64,000 nucleotides of DNA from the NCBI GenBank assembly GCA_024291935.2, contig CM044315.1:72770385-72834384 (forward strand), in the 5' to 3' direction. Below, one piece after another: positions 11,163-22,265 of this stretch. This DNA is from Okapia johnstoni. Taxonomy: Eukaryota > Chordata > Mammalia > Artiodactyla > Giraffidae. A program made the position numbers and the translations under genes. Under the pieces are notes generated by a model that did not search any database, had not been told where the DNA came from, and saw nothing but the letters and a program-made list of their open reading frames with translations. The stretch's first letter is position 1. The number at the start of each line of letters is the position of its first letter.

Positions 11163-11640
11163 TGGTGTATCTCAAAGAGGAATATAATTATTTAATTCAG
11201 TACAGTTTCTTCCTGAGGATCTCTTCTCTTTTATTCTATTGACCAGAGACCTTTTAGACACTGTCTTGAATCTCAGTCTTAAGGGTCTAACTTTTACAGC
11301 ACTTATCTGACTGCTCCTTGGAGGTCTCCTTCACTGTTACTTCCTCTATGCCATATACTAATTACAATGAACATGTGTGCATTCATGCATACATGATGAT
11401 GGGGGGAGAACACAGCTATTTCATTGGGAGACCTTGAGCATCTACTATGTATCAGACATTGTTTTAATCAGGTTACAATGACAGTAAAACAATATCCTTG
11501 ACCTAACGGTACCCAATGTTTCATAGAAGATAGATAAGTAGACTTAAAATATGAAATAATGTGATATATACTAATTGATATTAATATATGCACTGGGCAC
11601 TATGGAGCCAAAGAAGATGGGAATCCAAATCAGACTAGAG
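11163..11640. other. MIR/L2-like debris with inserted 38-base copy
   Basis: TTGAGCATCTACTATGTATCAGACATTGTTTT just after 11434 is MIR-3'-end-like in reverse. The 38-base block interrupts it at 11397-11434. No coding signal. Confidence 0.4.
11397..11434 (+). repeat. 38-base exact dispersed duplication, copy 2
   Basis: Identical to 10508-10545, 889 bases away and in the same orientation. It sits directly against MIR-like sequence (TTGAGCATCTACTATGT), which suggests that this is the inserted copy. Confidence 0.9.
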
Positions 11641-12710
11641 CAGGGGTATATTATTTGGGGTAGGATGGGCTACTGTAAGAAATACTCCAATAATTTATTA
11701 TTTCTGACTAATTATTATTGATGGTCTTTGCAGTGGGTTGAAAACTTCCTAAAGAGGAGATGCCTGAAAAATAAGATTTTGCCAGAGGAAGGCAGACAGA
11801 AGCACTCTTTTCTCACACGCATATGTGAGAAACCTGGGGGACAAGAAACACCTAGCCAACTGCAAGTCAGAAGTTTTGGTGAGGAAAGTACTACTGCTAG
11901 TGCCTGAAGAACTCAGCCTGCCACACACTGTCAGACCCATGCCTCTATCCTTGAAGCTTACACGGAAAATCAGAGCACTCAGCCAGAGCACACAACATGC
12001 CAGTAGTGAATGGCACAATCAGTCTCTGAAACCAATCTCACCCACATACCTTCCCTTCCCACTACCATGTTCTATGCATTAAATAATCGTAAGACTTGAA
12101 AGAAAACAAAGAAGATTCCTAGTCAGAAAAATGTCAATGATTAAGAAGTCTTGCTCTATCAGAATTAATAAAATACTTCCAATTTTCTGCTGGAAATGAC
12201 TGCTCTTCAGCACTAGTCTAAACATACAAAATAAAATAATGTAATTAAATCTGTATTTCTGATTCCTTATCCTGAAGTGAGATTTAACTATTTAACACTT
12301 GTGGGATTGACTAAGAAATATTCTTAACATTAATTGGGTAGGTATGCCAATTAATTGGGTAGATTTTCTCTTAATAATATTGCTCAAGTCCATGCTCTTT
12401 GTCATGCTGAAATTACCTATGCTCAAGGTAGAAGTTGACTCTAAAAGGAAGAAGCCAAGCACTGGTAGAGAAATTAGCATTTTGATGTAATTCAATAGGA
12501 ATTTTAAAATATTCTCTTTTTCCCTGGACTTAAGCCAAATCTTTTTTGTAAAAAAAAGCAACATTCCTGATTTAATAAGAGGCAGTGTCATAAATGAAGC
12601 AATTAGAATATATATTCATGATCATTAGTTTCTATAAAGCTATTTGTTTTCTCAAGTTCAAGCTCTCAAAAGAAATAAGATCACTAGATTTCTTACCTTT
12701 TTTCCCTTAC
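11641..12710. other. Intron-like sequence
   Basis: Overlapping open frames on both strands at 11749-12082 have no recognisable motif or splice context and look like chance. No repeat recognised with confidence. Confidence 0.4.
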
Positions 12711-12802
12711 ACACACGATAAGCAACGGACTTCTATGTGTTTACTCATGATGCTTGCTGCACTACCAGCCAGTCCTGCTGTTTCAGTATGCTCTGTTTGA
12801 TC
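12711..12802 (-). other. Candidate minus-strand exon
   Basis: A strong acceptor (TGTTTTTTCTTTAG) ends before 12802 and a consensus-like donor (GTAAGG) follows 12711, defining 92 bases. It carries an upstream-type ATG in ATCATGAG. Orientation matches ZFYVE9. An adjacent minus-strand stretch (12865-13056) is open but lacks convincing splice sites. Possible leader exon; chance occurrence is a real alternative. Confidence 0.25.
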
Positions 12803-13560
12803 CTAAAGAAAAAACACATGGCTCATTACATCTGCTAAAGCAATAAGCCCCAATTTTCTTCATATCAATCTATCATAGCTAGACAAATAAAAGCTATTCC
12901 AATTATATCTTCAGATTCAAAGACCTGGCCAGCATGGAATGCAGCAGCAGACACATCATATTGTCTAAAAAGGCCCAAAGTTAAATGTTTCAATGAATAG
13001 TTAAGAATTTCCACATACTTCTTATTTTCAATGAGTAATACAAAGTGAAAGATCAAAGGCAGGTACTTTCTATCCAGTGACTATGGTAATTCATAAAAAT
13101 ACTATTTATTTATATTTTAATAGGCCTTCCACAAATCCAAAGCTAACAAAACTGCTGCTGCACAAGAAAGTCCTCTGTTAGTGATTTTTTCCCTATACAT
13201 ATAGAATTCTTAAACTGAGATCAAAAGATTTCTGTTAAGATTTTTTAAGGCCAAACAACTGTCTCTCCTCCAAATGGAGTCTCTTATGATTTCAGCCTTT
13301 CTCCACTGCTTAGAAGCAACGGATTAGCAGTTGAAACTAATCAGAATAAAACTAAGTATCTCATATTATCTGTATAAAATATCTAACCTATGATCAAAAC
13401 AGTTTCAAAATAGAAGAGTATCCTAGATATGATCTAGTAAACAACACTTAATTTTAAAGTTATCTGGCAATAAAAGAAATTCTTCTGACATTATTACAAA
13501 TGTAATTCTACTATCTGATGTGAAAATGATGTGCTTACTAAATTAATAAATATTCTAAAA
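12803..13560. other. Intron-like sequence
   Basis: Contains a minus-strand open stretch (12865-13056) with a weak acceptor before a 40-base block ending GGCCAG|GTCTTT. Too weak to call an exon. Confidence 0.35.
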
Positions 13561-13597
13561 AAATAATAATAATAAATAAATAAATAAATAAATAAAT
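13560..13597 (+). repeat. (AATA)n/(AAT)n microsatellite
   Basis: AAT units pass into about seven AAAT-type units immediately upstream of the BovB target duplication. Confidence 0.9.
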
Positions 13598-13610
13598 ATT
13601 CTAAAAGGCC

Positions 13611-14704
13611 AAAGCCTAAGCCTTTGACTTTGTGGATCACAACAAACTGTGGAAAATTCTTAAAGAGATGGGAATACCAAACCACCTGAGCTGCCTCCTG
13701 AGAAATCTGTATGCAGGTCAAGAAGCAACAGTTAGAACTGGACATGGAACAACAGATTGGTTCAAAATTGGGAAACAAGTACGTCAAGGCTGTATAGTGT
13801 CACCCTGCTTATTTAATTTATATGCAGAGTACATCATGTGAAATGCCAGGATGGATGAAGCATAAGCTGGAATCAAGATTGTTGGGAGAGATATCGATAA
13901 CCTCAGATATGCAGATGACACCACCCTTACAGCAGAAAATGAAGAACTAAAGAGCCTCTTGATGAAAGTGAAAGAGGAGAGTGAAAAAGTTGGCTTAAAA
14001 CCCAACATTCAGAAAAAAACTAAGATCACGGCATCCGGTCTGATCACTCCATGGCAAATAGATGGGGAAATATGGAAACAGTGAGAGACTTTACTTTCTT
14101 GGGCTCCAAAATCACTGCAGATGGTGACTGCAGCCATGAAATTAAAAGATGCTTGCTCCTTGGAAGGAAAGCTATGTCCAACCTAGACAGCATATTAAAA
14201 AGCAGAGACATTACTTTGCCAACAAAGATCCTAGGCAACAAAGTCTAGACAAGGCTATGGTTTTTCCAGCCAGTAGTCATGTATGGATGTGAGAGTTGGA
14301 CTATTAAGAAAGTTGAGCGCTGAAGAATTGATGCTCTTGAACTGTGGTGTTGGAGAAGACTCTTGGAGAGTCCCTTGCACTGCAAGGAGATCCAACCAGT
14401 CCATCCTAAAGGAAATCAGTCCTGAATATTCACTGGAAGGAATAATGCTGAAGCTGAAACTCCAATACTTTGGCCACCTAATGCGAAGAACTGACAGTCA
14501 TTGGAAAAGACCCTGATGCTGGGAAAGAATGAAGAGGGGAGGAAAACGGGATGTCAGAGGATGAGATGGTTGGATGGCATCACCAACTTAATGGACATGG
14601 GTTTGGGTGGACTCTGGGAGTTGGTGATGGACAGGGAAGCCTGGCATGCTGCAGTCCATGGGGTCGCAAAGAGCTGGACATGACTGAGCGACTGAACTGA
14701 ACTG
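13611..14704 (+). mobile_element. BovB LINE, 5'-truncated, perfect target duplication
   Basis: Starts in the reverse-transcriptase motif A region (CCTTTGACTTTGTGGATCAC) and ends at the GCGACTGAACTGAACTG tail. The 13-base duplication ATTCTAAAAGGCC flanks it at 13598-13610 and 14705-14717. Frame pieces 13632-13841 (RT fingers/palm), 14051-14248 and 14283-14516 are separated by stops and shifts; the RT piece ends at a TGA replacing the Arg of YIMR. Confidence 0.95.
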
Positions 14705-14717
14705 ATTCTAAAAGGCC

Positions 14718-15468
14718 AGGAATTCAAGGTTCCAGAGAACAATTTTTAAAAGTGGAGTGAAAAACACTGATGAAGATTTTCCTGTCTTGAGAACTTGGAA
14801 AAATATATACATGCTATATACTATAAATGAGAAGAGCTACTGATGAAGAGCTACTGATACTAAGAAAAAACTTCCATCTATCAAATAAAGGACAAAATCA
14901 TACCAGAAGTATGTAAGGGCTGTATAGGATAGAAGTTCCAAGGTTAAAATGAGAATGAGGCCAAAGTAATACTTCTAATAACTAGCTAAAATTTAAAAAA
15001 AAAGAAATATCTAAATTCAAAGTCAAATTCTGAGTATGTGTGTCTATTTTAACGTGTGAGGCAAGTCCAATAATATGATGTAACTGTCTCAAATATCATA
15101 GGTTTTCCTTCCGGATCCCTCTGACCTTCTAGCCTCAGCTGGTAAAATCTCAAGCCTGGTTAAATTCAACTATCTACCTACTCCATACATTCCCCTAAGC
15201 AGCTTAAACAAGGCTAAAGGAAAACCCACACGAGATGGTGACTCCTCTCAACTTCACATTTATGACTTCACACTACATTTTCCGTAGTTAATCTACTTTC
15301 AACCCTGTATCTCATCTTTACCTTTCTGGTATGCCCCAAATCCTTCAGTTGAAAGCTTTCACAATTCAATTTCACCAGAAGATAAACCTCTAGTCTCCTG
15401 CAGGACAAGAAGGAAAGTTACTTGACTACAAAAGATAAGGTGGAATACCTGCAAAATTAACTACTCCT
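14718..15468. other. Intron-like sequence
   Basis: No repeat or coding feature recognised. Confidence 0.45.
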
Positions 15469-15481
15469 AGCACAGACTTCC

Positions 15482-15754
15482 CGGAGAAGGCAATGGCAAC
15501 CCACTCCAGTACTCTTGCTTGGAAAATCCCATGGACCAAGGAGCCTGGTAGGCTGCAGTCCATGGGGTCTCGAAGAGTCGGACATGACTGAGCGACTTCA
15601 CTTTCACTTTTCACTTTCCTGCATTGGAGAAGGAAATGGCAACCCACTCCAGTGTTCTTACCTGGAGAATCCCGGGGACGGGGGAGCCTGGTGGGCTGCC
15701 GTCTATGGGGTCGCACAGAGTCGGACACGACTGAAGTGATTTAGCAGCAGCAGC
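15482..15754 (+). mobile_element. BovA2 SINE (dimeric)
   Basis: Two BovA monomers, each starting GGAGAAGG-AATGGCAACCC and ending GTCGGACA-GACTGA, end in an AGC-repeat tail. The 13-base duplication AGCACAGACTTCC is present at 15469-15481 and 15755-15767. Both arms keep CpGs, so it is fairly young. Confidence 0.93.
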
Positions 15755-15904
15755 AGCACAGACTTCCAACCAATCCTGTTTTCAACACCACACCTCACCT
15801 AAGCCTTTAGAGATCCCTAAAGCCTCCACATCACAAGACTGCCTAAGGTTCTAGGGTGGTACTCACTTGTTTCTCATCACAGCTCCCTCTGCAGGTAATT
15901 TATA

Positions 15905-18900
15905 GTCTTTGTTTTAAAACCTTTCTTTACTTTTTCTCTTTTTTATAGCTTATTTTTACATTTTATTTTTTAATTAAAAAATTTAGATAGTTTAAAGCCT
16001 ACTTTCCATTTACAGTTATTACAAAATATCAGCTATATTCTCCATGTTGTACAATACATCCTTGAGCCTATCTTACACTTCCCGACCTCTACATTGCCCC
16101 TGTCTCTCTCCCCCTGGGAGCCACAAGTTTATTCTGTGTTTCTTTTTTTCTTATATTTGCTAATTTGCTATATTTCCTAGATTATACAATAAGTGGTAAC
16201 CTATAGTATCTTTCTCTGACTTTTTTCACTTAGCATAACATTCTCCAAGTCCATCCATGTTGCTGTAAATGGCAAGATTTCATTCTTTCTTATGGCTGAG
16301 TAGTATTCCAATGTACATCGATACCACGTGTTCTTTATGCATTTACCTACTGATGTACACTTAGGTTTTTTTACATCTTGGTAACTGTAAATAACACTGC
16401 TATAGACATTGGGGTGCATGTATCTTTTGAAATAGTGTTTTTGTCTTTTTCATATATATAACGTAAGAGTGGAACTGCTGAGTCACATGGAAATTCTATC
16501 TTTAGTTCTTTGAGAAAACTCCATACTGTTTTCACAGTGGTTGTACCAATTAACATTCCCACCAACAGTGTAGAAGGGTTCCTTCTCCTCCATACTGTTT
16601 TCCAACACATATTATTTGTGTCTTTTCAATAACAGTCATTCTGACAAACCTATGATTTTTGAGTTACATAATATTATCGGACTTGCATCACAGGTTAAAA
16701 AGATACACATACTCAGAATGTGAGGTGATATCACATTATGGTTTTTATTTGCATTTCCTGATGACTAATGATGTTGAGCATCTTTTCATGTGCCCTTTGG
16801 CCATCTGTATTTCCACTTTGGAAAATGTCTATCTATTCAATTCTTCTGCCCATTTTTAAAACAGGTTGTTTTTATGATGCTGAATTTTATGAGCTGTTTA
16901 TACTTTCGCCCATTCAGCAGGCTGTCTTTTCATTTTGTTGATGGTTTCCCTTGCTGTGCAAAAGCTTTTAATCTTAATTAGATCCTATTTACTTACTTTT
17001 GTTTCCTTTACTTTAGAGGAATCCAAAAAAATATTGTTGCAATTTATGTCAAAGAATGTTCTGCCTATGCTTTCCTCTAGGAATTTTATAATATCCAGTC
17101 TTGCATTTAAGTCATTAATCTATTTTAAGTTTATTTTTATATATGGTATTAGAGAATGTTCTAATTTCATTCTTTTACATGTAGCTGTCCCATATTCCCA
17201 GCATCATTTACTGAAGAGACTGTCTTCTCCACTGTATATTCTTGCCTCCTTTGTCACGGATTAATTGACCATATGTGCATGGGTTTATTTCTGGGCTTTC
17301 CATCTTGTTTCACTGATCTATAAGTCTGTTTTTGTGCCAGTTCCTATTGTTTTGGTTACCACAGCTTTGTAGTATAGTCTGAAGTCAGGGAGGCCAATTC
17401 CACCGGCTCCATTCTTCTTTCTCAAGATTGTTTTGGCTATTCAGGTTCTTTTGTGTTTCCATACAATTTTTAAAATTATCTGTTTTAGTTCTGTGAAAAA
17501 TGCCATTGGTATTTTGATATGGATTGCACTGAAACTATAGATTGCCTTGGGTGGTATGATCATTTTAATAATATTGATCATTCCAATCCCAGAATACAAT
17601 ATATGATTCCATCTCTTTATGTTGTCTTCAATTTCTTTCTCCAGTATCTCACAGTTTTCCAAGTGCAGGTCTTCTGCCTCCTCAAGGAGGTTTATACCTA
17701 CGTATTTTATTCCCTTTGATACAATGCTAAAAGCGAAAGTCTCTCAGTCATGTCCAACTCTTTGCAACCCCATGGACTGTATAGTCCCTGGAATTTTCCA
17801 GGCCAGAACACTGGAGTGGGTAACATTTTCCTTCTCCAGGGGATCTCCCCAACCCACAGATCGAACCCAGGTCTCACGCATTACAGGCGGACTCTTTACC
17901 AGCTGAGCCACAAGGGAAGCCCAAGAATACTGGAGTGGGTATGGGATCATTTCCTGAATTTTTTTTCCTGCTATTTCGTTGTTAGTGTACAGAAATGCAA
18001 CAGATTTCTATGTATTAATTTTATATCTTGAAACTTTACTGAATTCGTTGATGAGCTCTAGTAATTTTCTGGTGGTGTTTTTAGGATATTCTGTGTATAG
18101 TATCATGTCATTTGAAAACAGTGACAGTTTCACTTCTTCCTTTCCACTTTCTATTCCTTTTCTTTTTCTTCTCTGACTGCTATGGGTAGGACTTCCAAAC
18201 TATGTTGGATAAGAATGGTGAGACTGGGCATCCTCAGTTTCAGATGTTCCTGATCTTAGAGGAAATGGTTTCAGCTTTTTACCACTAAGTATAATGTTAG
18301 CTGTGGATTTGTCAGATATGGCCTGTATCATGTTGAGATATGTTCCTCAATGTCTGTTCCTGGAGAGTATTTTTTTTTTTAACATAAATGAATGCTGAAT
18401 TTCATCTGAAGCTTTTTCTGCATCTACTGAGATAAGCATATGCTTTTTACTCTTCAATTTGTTAATGTGGTATTTTACACTGACTGATCTGCAGATATGG
18501 AAAAATCCCTACGTCATTAGGATAAATCCCCCTGATCATGGTATATGGTCATTCTAATGCATTACTGGATTTTAGTTTGTTGAGGATTTTTGCACTTATG
18601 TTCATCATAGTGATATTGGTCTCTAAGTTTCCTGTTTTATGATATCATTGTCTGGTTTTGGTATTAGGGTGATGGTGGCCTTATAGAATGAGTTTGCAAG
18701 TGTTCTTTCCTCTGCAATTTTCTGGAACAATTTCAGGACAGGTATTAGCTTTTCTCTAAATGTTTGACAAAATTCATCTGTGAAGCAATCTGGTCTTGGA
18801 CTTTTGTTTGTTGGGAGTTTTTAAATCACAGTTCCAATTTCAGTACTTCTGACTGCTCTGTTCATATTTTCTAGTTCTTTTTGGTTCAGTATTGGGAGAT

Positions 18901-19260
18901 GGTACCTTCCTGAGAATTTGTCCATTTCTTTCAGGTTGCCCATTTTATTGGCATATAGATGCTTATAATAGTCTCTTAAGATCCTTTGTATTTTTGTGTG
19001 TGTCTGCCGTGGCTTCTCCTTTTTAATGTCTAACTTTATTGATTTGAGCTCTTTCCCTTTTTTTCTTGATGAGTCTAGCTAAAGATTTATCAACTTTATC
19101 TTTTCAAAGAGCCAACTTTTACTTTCCTTGATCTTTTCTACTGTTTTCTTCGTTTCTATTTCATTTACTTCTGCTCTGAGCTTTATTCTTTCTTTCCCTT
19201 TACTAACTTTGGTTTTGTTTGTTCTTTCTCTAGTTACTTTAGATATATGGTTAGGTTGCT
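15905..19260 (-). mobile_element. L1 LINE, ORF2 to 3' end, with 5' inversion
   Basis: About 3.1 kb of L1 once the Bov-tA at 17731-17942 is removed. The minus strand reads L1 ORF2 from near its middle to the 3' end. Frames are broken, with the largest pieces about 70-80 residues (for example 16371-16610 minus). The 5' end at about 19260 abruptly changes to L1 ORF2-start sequence in the opposite orientation (19280-19350). Confidence 0.88.
17731..17942 (-). mobile_element. Bov-tA SINE with duplicated internal stretch at its 5' end
   Basis: Body and head are standard. Beyond the head, toward higher coordinates, AAGAATACTGGAGTGGGTA repeats the internal BovA sequence that normally lies in the body (compare 17808-17823). 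This suggests a partial second unit or template switch. Confidence 0.85.
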
Positions 19261-19279
19261 TATTTGATTATACATATTA

Positions 19280-19350
19280 ATAATTAGCTTAAATGTAAAT
19301 AGATTAAATGCACCAACCAAAAGACACAGACTGGCTGAGCAGATGAAAAT
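19280..19350 (+). mobile_element. Inverted 5' segment of the same L1
   Basis: GCTTAAATGTAAATAGATTAAATGC followed by ACCAAAAGACACAGACTGGC matches the beginning of L1 ORF2 in sense orientation, while the adjoining L1 is antisense. This is the twin-priming signature. Confidence 0.7.
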
Positions 19351-19732
19351 ATGTGCTTGTATGCACTTCTACTTATCACATCACTCTGCTTGAACCCCAC
19401 CCCCCCAAATTGTATGTCATTGTTTTACACTGTTCAATAAAATTAGAGATACCAAGGGAACATTTCATGCAAAGATGGGCTAAATAAAGGACAGAAACGG
19501 TAGGGACCTAACAGAAGCAGAAGATATTAAGAAGAGGTGGCAAGAATATACAGAAGAATTGCACAAAAAAGTTCTTCACGACCCAGACAATCACGATGGC
19601 ATGATCACTCACCTAGAGCCAGACATCCTGGAATGTGAAATCAAGTGAGCCTTAGGAAGTATCACTACAAACAAAGCTAGTGGAGGTGATGGAATTCCAG
19701 TTGAGCTATTTCAAATCCTGAAAGATGACGCT

Positions 19733-20701
19733 GTGAAAGTGCTGCACTCGATATGCCAGCAAATCTGGAAAACTCAGCAGTGGCCACAGGACTGGAAAAG
19801 GTCAGTTTTCATTCTAACCACAAAGAAAGGCAATGCCAAAGAATGCGCAAACTACCACACAGTTGCACTCATCTCACATGCTAGTAAAGTAATGCCCCAA
19901 ATTCTCCAAGCCAGGCTTCAGCAATACGTGAACTGTGAACTTCCAGATGTTCAAGCTGGTTTTAGAAAAGGCAGAGGAACCAGAGATCAAATTGCCAACA
20001 TCCACTGGATCATCGAAAAAGCAAGAGAGTTGCAGAAAAACATCTATTTCTGCTTTATTGGCTATGCCAAAGCCTTTGACTGTGTGGATCACAATAAACT
20101 GTGGAAAATTCTGAAGGAGATGGGCATACCAGACCATCTGACCTGCCTCTTGAGAAACCTGTATGCAGGTCAGGAAGCAACAGTTAGAACTGGACATGGA
20201 ACAACAGACTGGTTCCAAATAGGAAAAGGAGTACGTCAAGGCTGTATATTGTCACCCTGCTTATTTAACTTATATGCAGAGTACATCATGAGAAACGCTG
20301 GGCTGGAGGAAGCACAAGCTGGAATCAAGATTGCCGGGAGAAATATCAATAACCTCAGATATGCAGATGACACCACCCTTATGGCAGAAAGCGAAGAAGA
20401 ACTAAAGAGCTTCTTGATGAAAGTGAAAGAGGAGAGTGAAAAAGTTGGCTTAAAGCTCAACATTCAGAAAACTAAGATCATGGCATCCGGTCCCATCACT
20501 TCATGGCAAATAGATGGGGAAACAGTGGAAACAGTGGCTGACTTTATTTTTCTGGGCTCCAAAATCACTGCAGATGGTGACTGTAGCCATGAATTTAAAA
20601 GACGGAAAGTTATGACCAACCTAGACAGCATATTAAAAAGCAGAGACATTACTTTGCCAACAAAGGTCAGTCTAGTCAAGGCTTGGAAAGGAAAGTTATG
20701 A
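19733..20701 (+). pseudogene. BovB reverse transcriptase, broken
   Basis: A 322-residue open frame covers the RT fingers and palm. Motif A reads FIGYAKAFD where intact BovB has FIDYAKAFD, so a catalytic Asp is Gly. The motif C YADD box is intact (NNLRYADDTTLM, about residues 203-214). The frame ends when the 86-base duplication shifts it. An upstream TGA at 19648-19650 separates it from the linker. The protein could not act in target-primed reverse transcription. Confidence 0.9.
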
Positions 20702-20769
20702 CCAACCTAGACAGCATATTAAAAAGCAGAGACATTACTTTGCCAACAAAGGTCAGTCTAGTCAAGGCT
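20604..20769 (+). repeat. 86-base tandem duplication inside BovB
   Basis: GGAAAGTTATGACCAACC through GTCAAGGCT occurs at 20604-20683 and again at 20690-20769, identical over 80 bases with a 6-base spacer TGGAAA. 86 is not a multiple of 3, so the frame shifts. Confidence 0.95.
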
Positions 20770-21204
20770 ATGGTTTTTCCAGTGGTCATGTATGGATGTG
20801 AGAGCTGGACTATAAAGAAAGCTGAGCACCGAAGAATTGATGCTTTTGAACTGTGGTGTTGGAGAAGACTCTTGAGAGTCCCTTGGACTGCAAGGAGATC
20901 CAACCAGTCAATCCTAAAGGAGATCAGTCCTGGGTGTTCATTGGAAAGACTGATGTTGAAGCTGAAATTCCAGTACTTTGGCCACCTGATGCGAAGAGCT
21001 GACTCACTGGAAAAGACCCTGATGCTGGGAAAGATTGAGGGCAGGAGGAGAAGGGGACGACAGAGGATGAGATGGTTAGATGGCATCACCGACTCAATGG
21101 ACATGGGTTTGGGTGGACTCCGGGAGTTGGTGATGGACACGGAGGCCTGGCTTGCTGTGGTTCATGGGGTCGCAGTGTCGGACATGACTGAGCAACTGAA
21201 TTGA
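20683..21204 (+). pseudogene. BovB ORF C-terminal part, continuation in another frame
   Basis: 173 residues in another frame after the 86-base duplication. It has the conserved [19 protein letters not shown] region, an [20 protein letters not shown] stretch, then the Arg-rich [15 protein letters not shown] segment of the BovB C-terminus. Confidence 0.88.
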
Positions 21205-21212
21205 ACTAAACT

Positions 21213-21403
21213 GATGCTGGGAAAGACTGTGGGCAGGAGAAGAAGGGGACGACAGAGGATGAGATGGTTGCATGGCATCACCGACGCGATGGACATGAGT
21301 TTGGGTAAACTCTGGGAGTTGGTGATGGACAGGGAAGGCTAGCATGCTGTGGTTCATGGGGTCGCAAAGCGTCGGACACAACTGAGCGACTGAACTGAAC
21401 TGA
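21213..21403 (+). repeat. Tandem second copy of BovB 3' terminus
   Basis: Starts GATGCTGGGAAAGACTG directly after the first tail (ends about 21210) and repeats the final ~190 bases of BovB. Both copies share GCTGTGGTTCATGGGG where other copies mostly have GCTGCAGTCCATGGGG, so they are closely related to each other. Confidence 0.9.
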
Positions 21404-22265
21404 AAACATGTTAACTGTGAGATTGATGTTTTAACACAGTTTATAGTGAGAAAAATCTAAATGTCAAATGGAAGTATCAATTTACAAAACGGTACAAATG
21501 GTAAGACTCCACATTTGGGGAAAAACATAAAAGTCTTTAAAAATATATATATACTAAAACGTAACAGTCTCAATAGTGTTTGGGTGAATAACATTTTCTT
21601 CAAGCTTATCTATAGCCCAAATTTTTCTTAGGATGAATGTGTATTATTTATTAACAAAAGGGAAGAGAATGTAGCATCCATGAACTTCAACAAATAAAAA
21701 CCAAACTACTTAAATTTTCACTTTCAAATATGAAAACTGAAAAAGGAAGGAAGCAGGAAAGACAAGCATTGTAAAAGATTATCTCCCTGGGATATACAAC
21801 AGATGATTAAAATTTTAATTATAATATGGGGAAGTGAAAGAAGAATCATCTAAAATTAAGAAATAATAAAAAAAAAACCTATAATGAAAAATGACAAGAA
21901 TAAAGATCATGTTTAAAATATTAAATACAAGCAACTTATAGGAAATTATGATGTGGGGTTGTTTACAACATAAGAGATTAAGGTAATAATTTCCAAAATC
22001 CTAGTCATACATTTAAAAAACGAAGAATAAACTAGAAAATATTGTCAGTTAAATATTGTTTCCTGTCTTGTCTCTGGTTAATAGTATTCACCTCAGAACA
22101 AATTCAGTATCTGCTTAACATCCAAACTTCTTCATAATATTTCCACCAAGAAGTCTGACAAACAGTCTAACTCAATATATACAAAATTACATTTAACATC
22201 CGAAAGTCCTCATTCTTGGTTTCCTATCTCAGTCTGGGCAGGGCTCTCAAGGTAGGTGGTAGTGG
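21404..22265. other. Intron-like sequence between two opposed BovB copies
   Basis: AT-rich, no repeat family recognised. It forms the potential loop between 1.6-kb inverted arms. Confidence 0.45.

Larger units (their letters stand above)
19443..21403 (+). mobile_element. BovB LINE with internal and terminal tandem duplications
   Basis: Begins in the linker between endonuclease and reverse transcriptase (AATTAGAGATACCAAGGGAA) and runs to the tail. It contains an 86-base tandem duplication (20604-20769) and a second copy of the last ~190 bases (21213-21403) after a first complete 3' end. Both sets are reported separately. Confidence 0.95.

Noticed and set aside
11749..12082. Overlapping 89- and 85-residue frames on opposite strands
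   Set aside because: No domain, no splice sites placing them in a transcript; likely chance.
12865..13056. Minus-strand frame KKYVEILNYSLKHLTLGLFRQ as an exon
   Set aside because: The acceptor before it is poor, and only a 40-base block has plausible splice sites; not strong enough to list as an exon.
19874..20239. Conserved antisense frame MTYSFSYLEPVCCSMSSSN, repeated at 57868-58233 and 39029-39271
   Set aside because: Repetition follows BovB copies; it is the antisense of the RT palm. No start context or independent evidence of coding.
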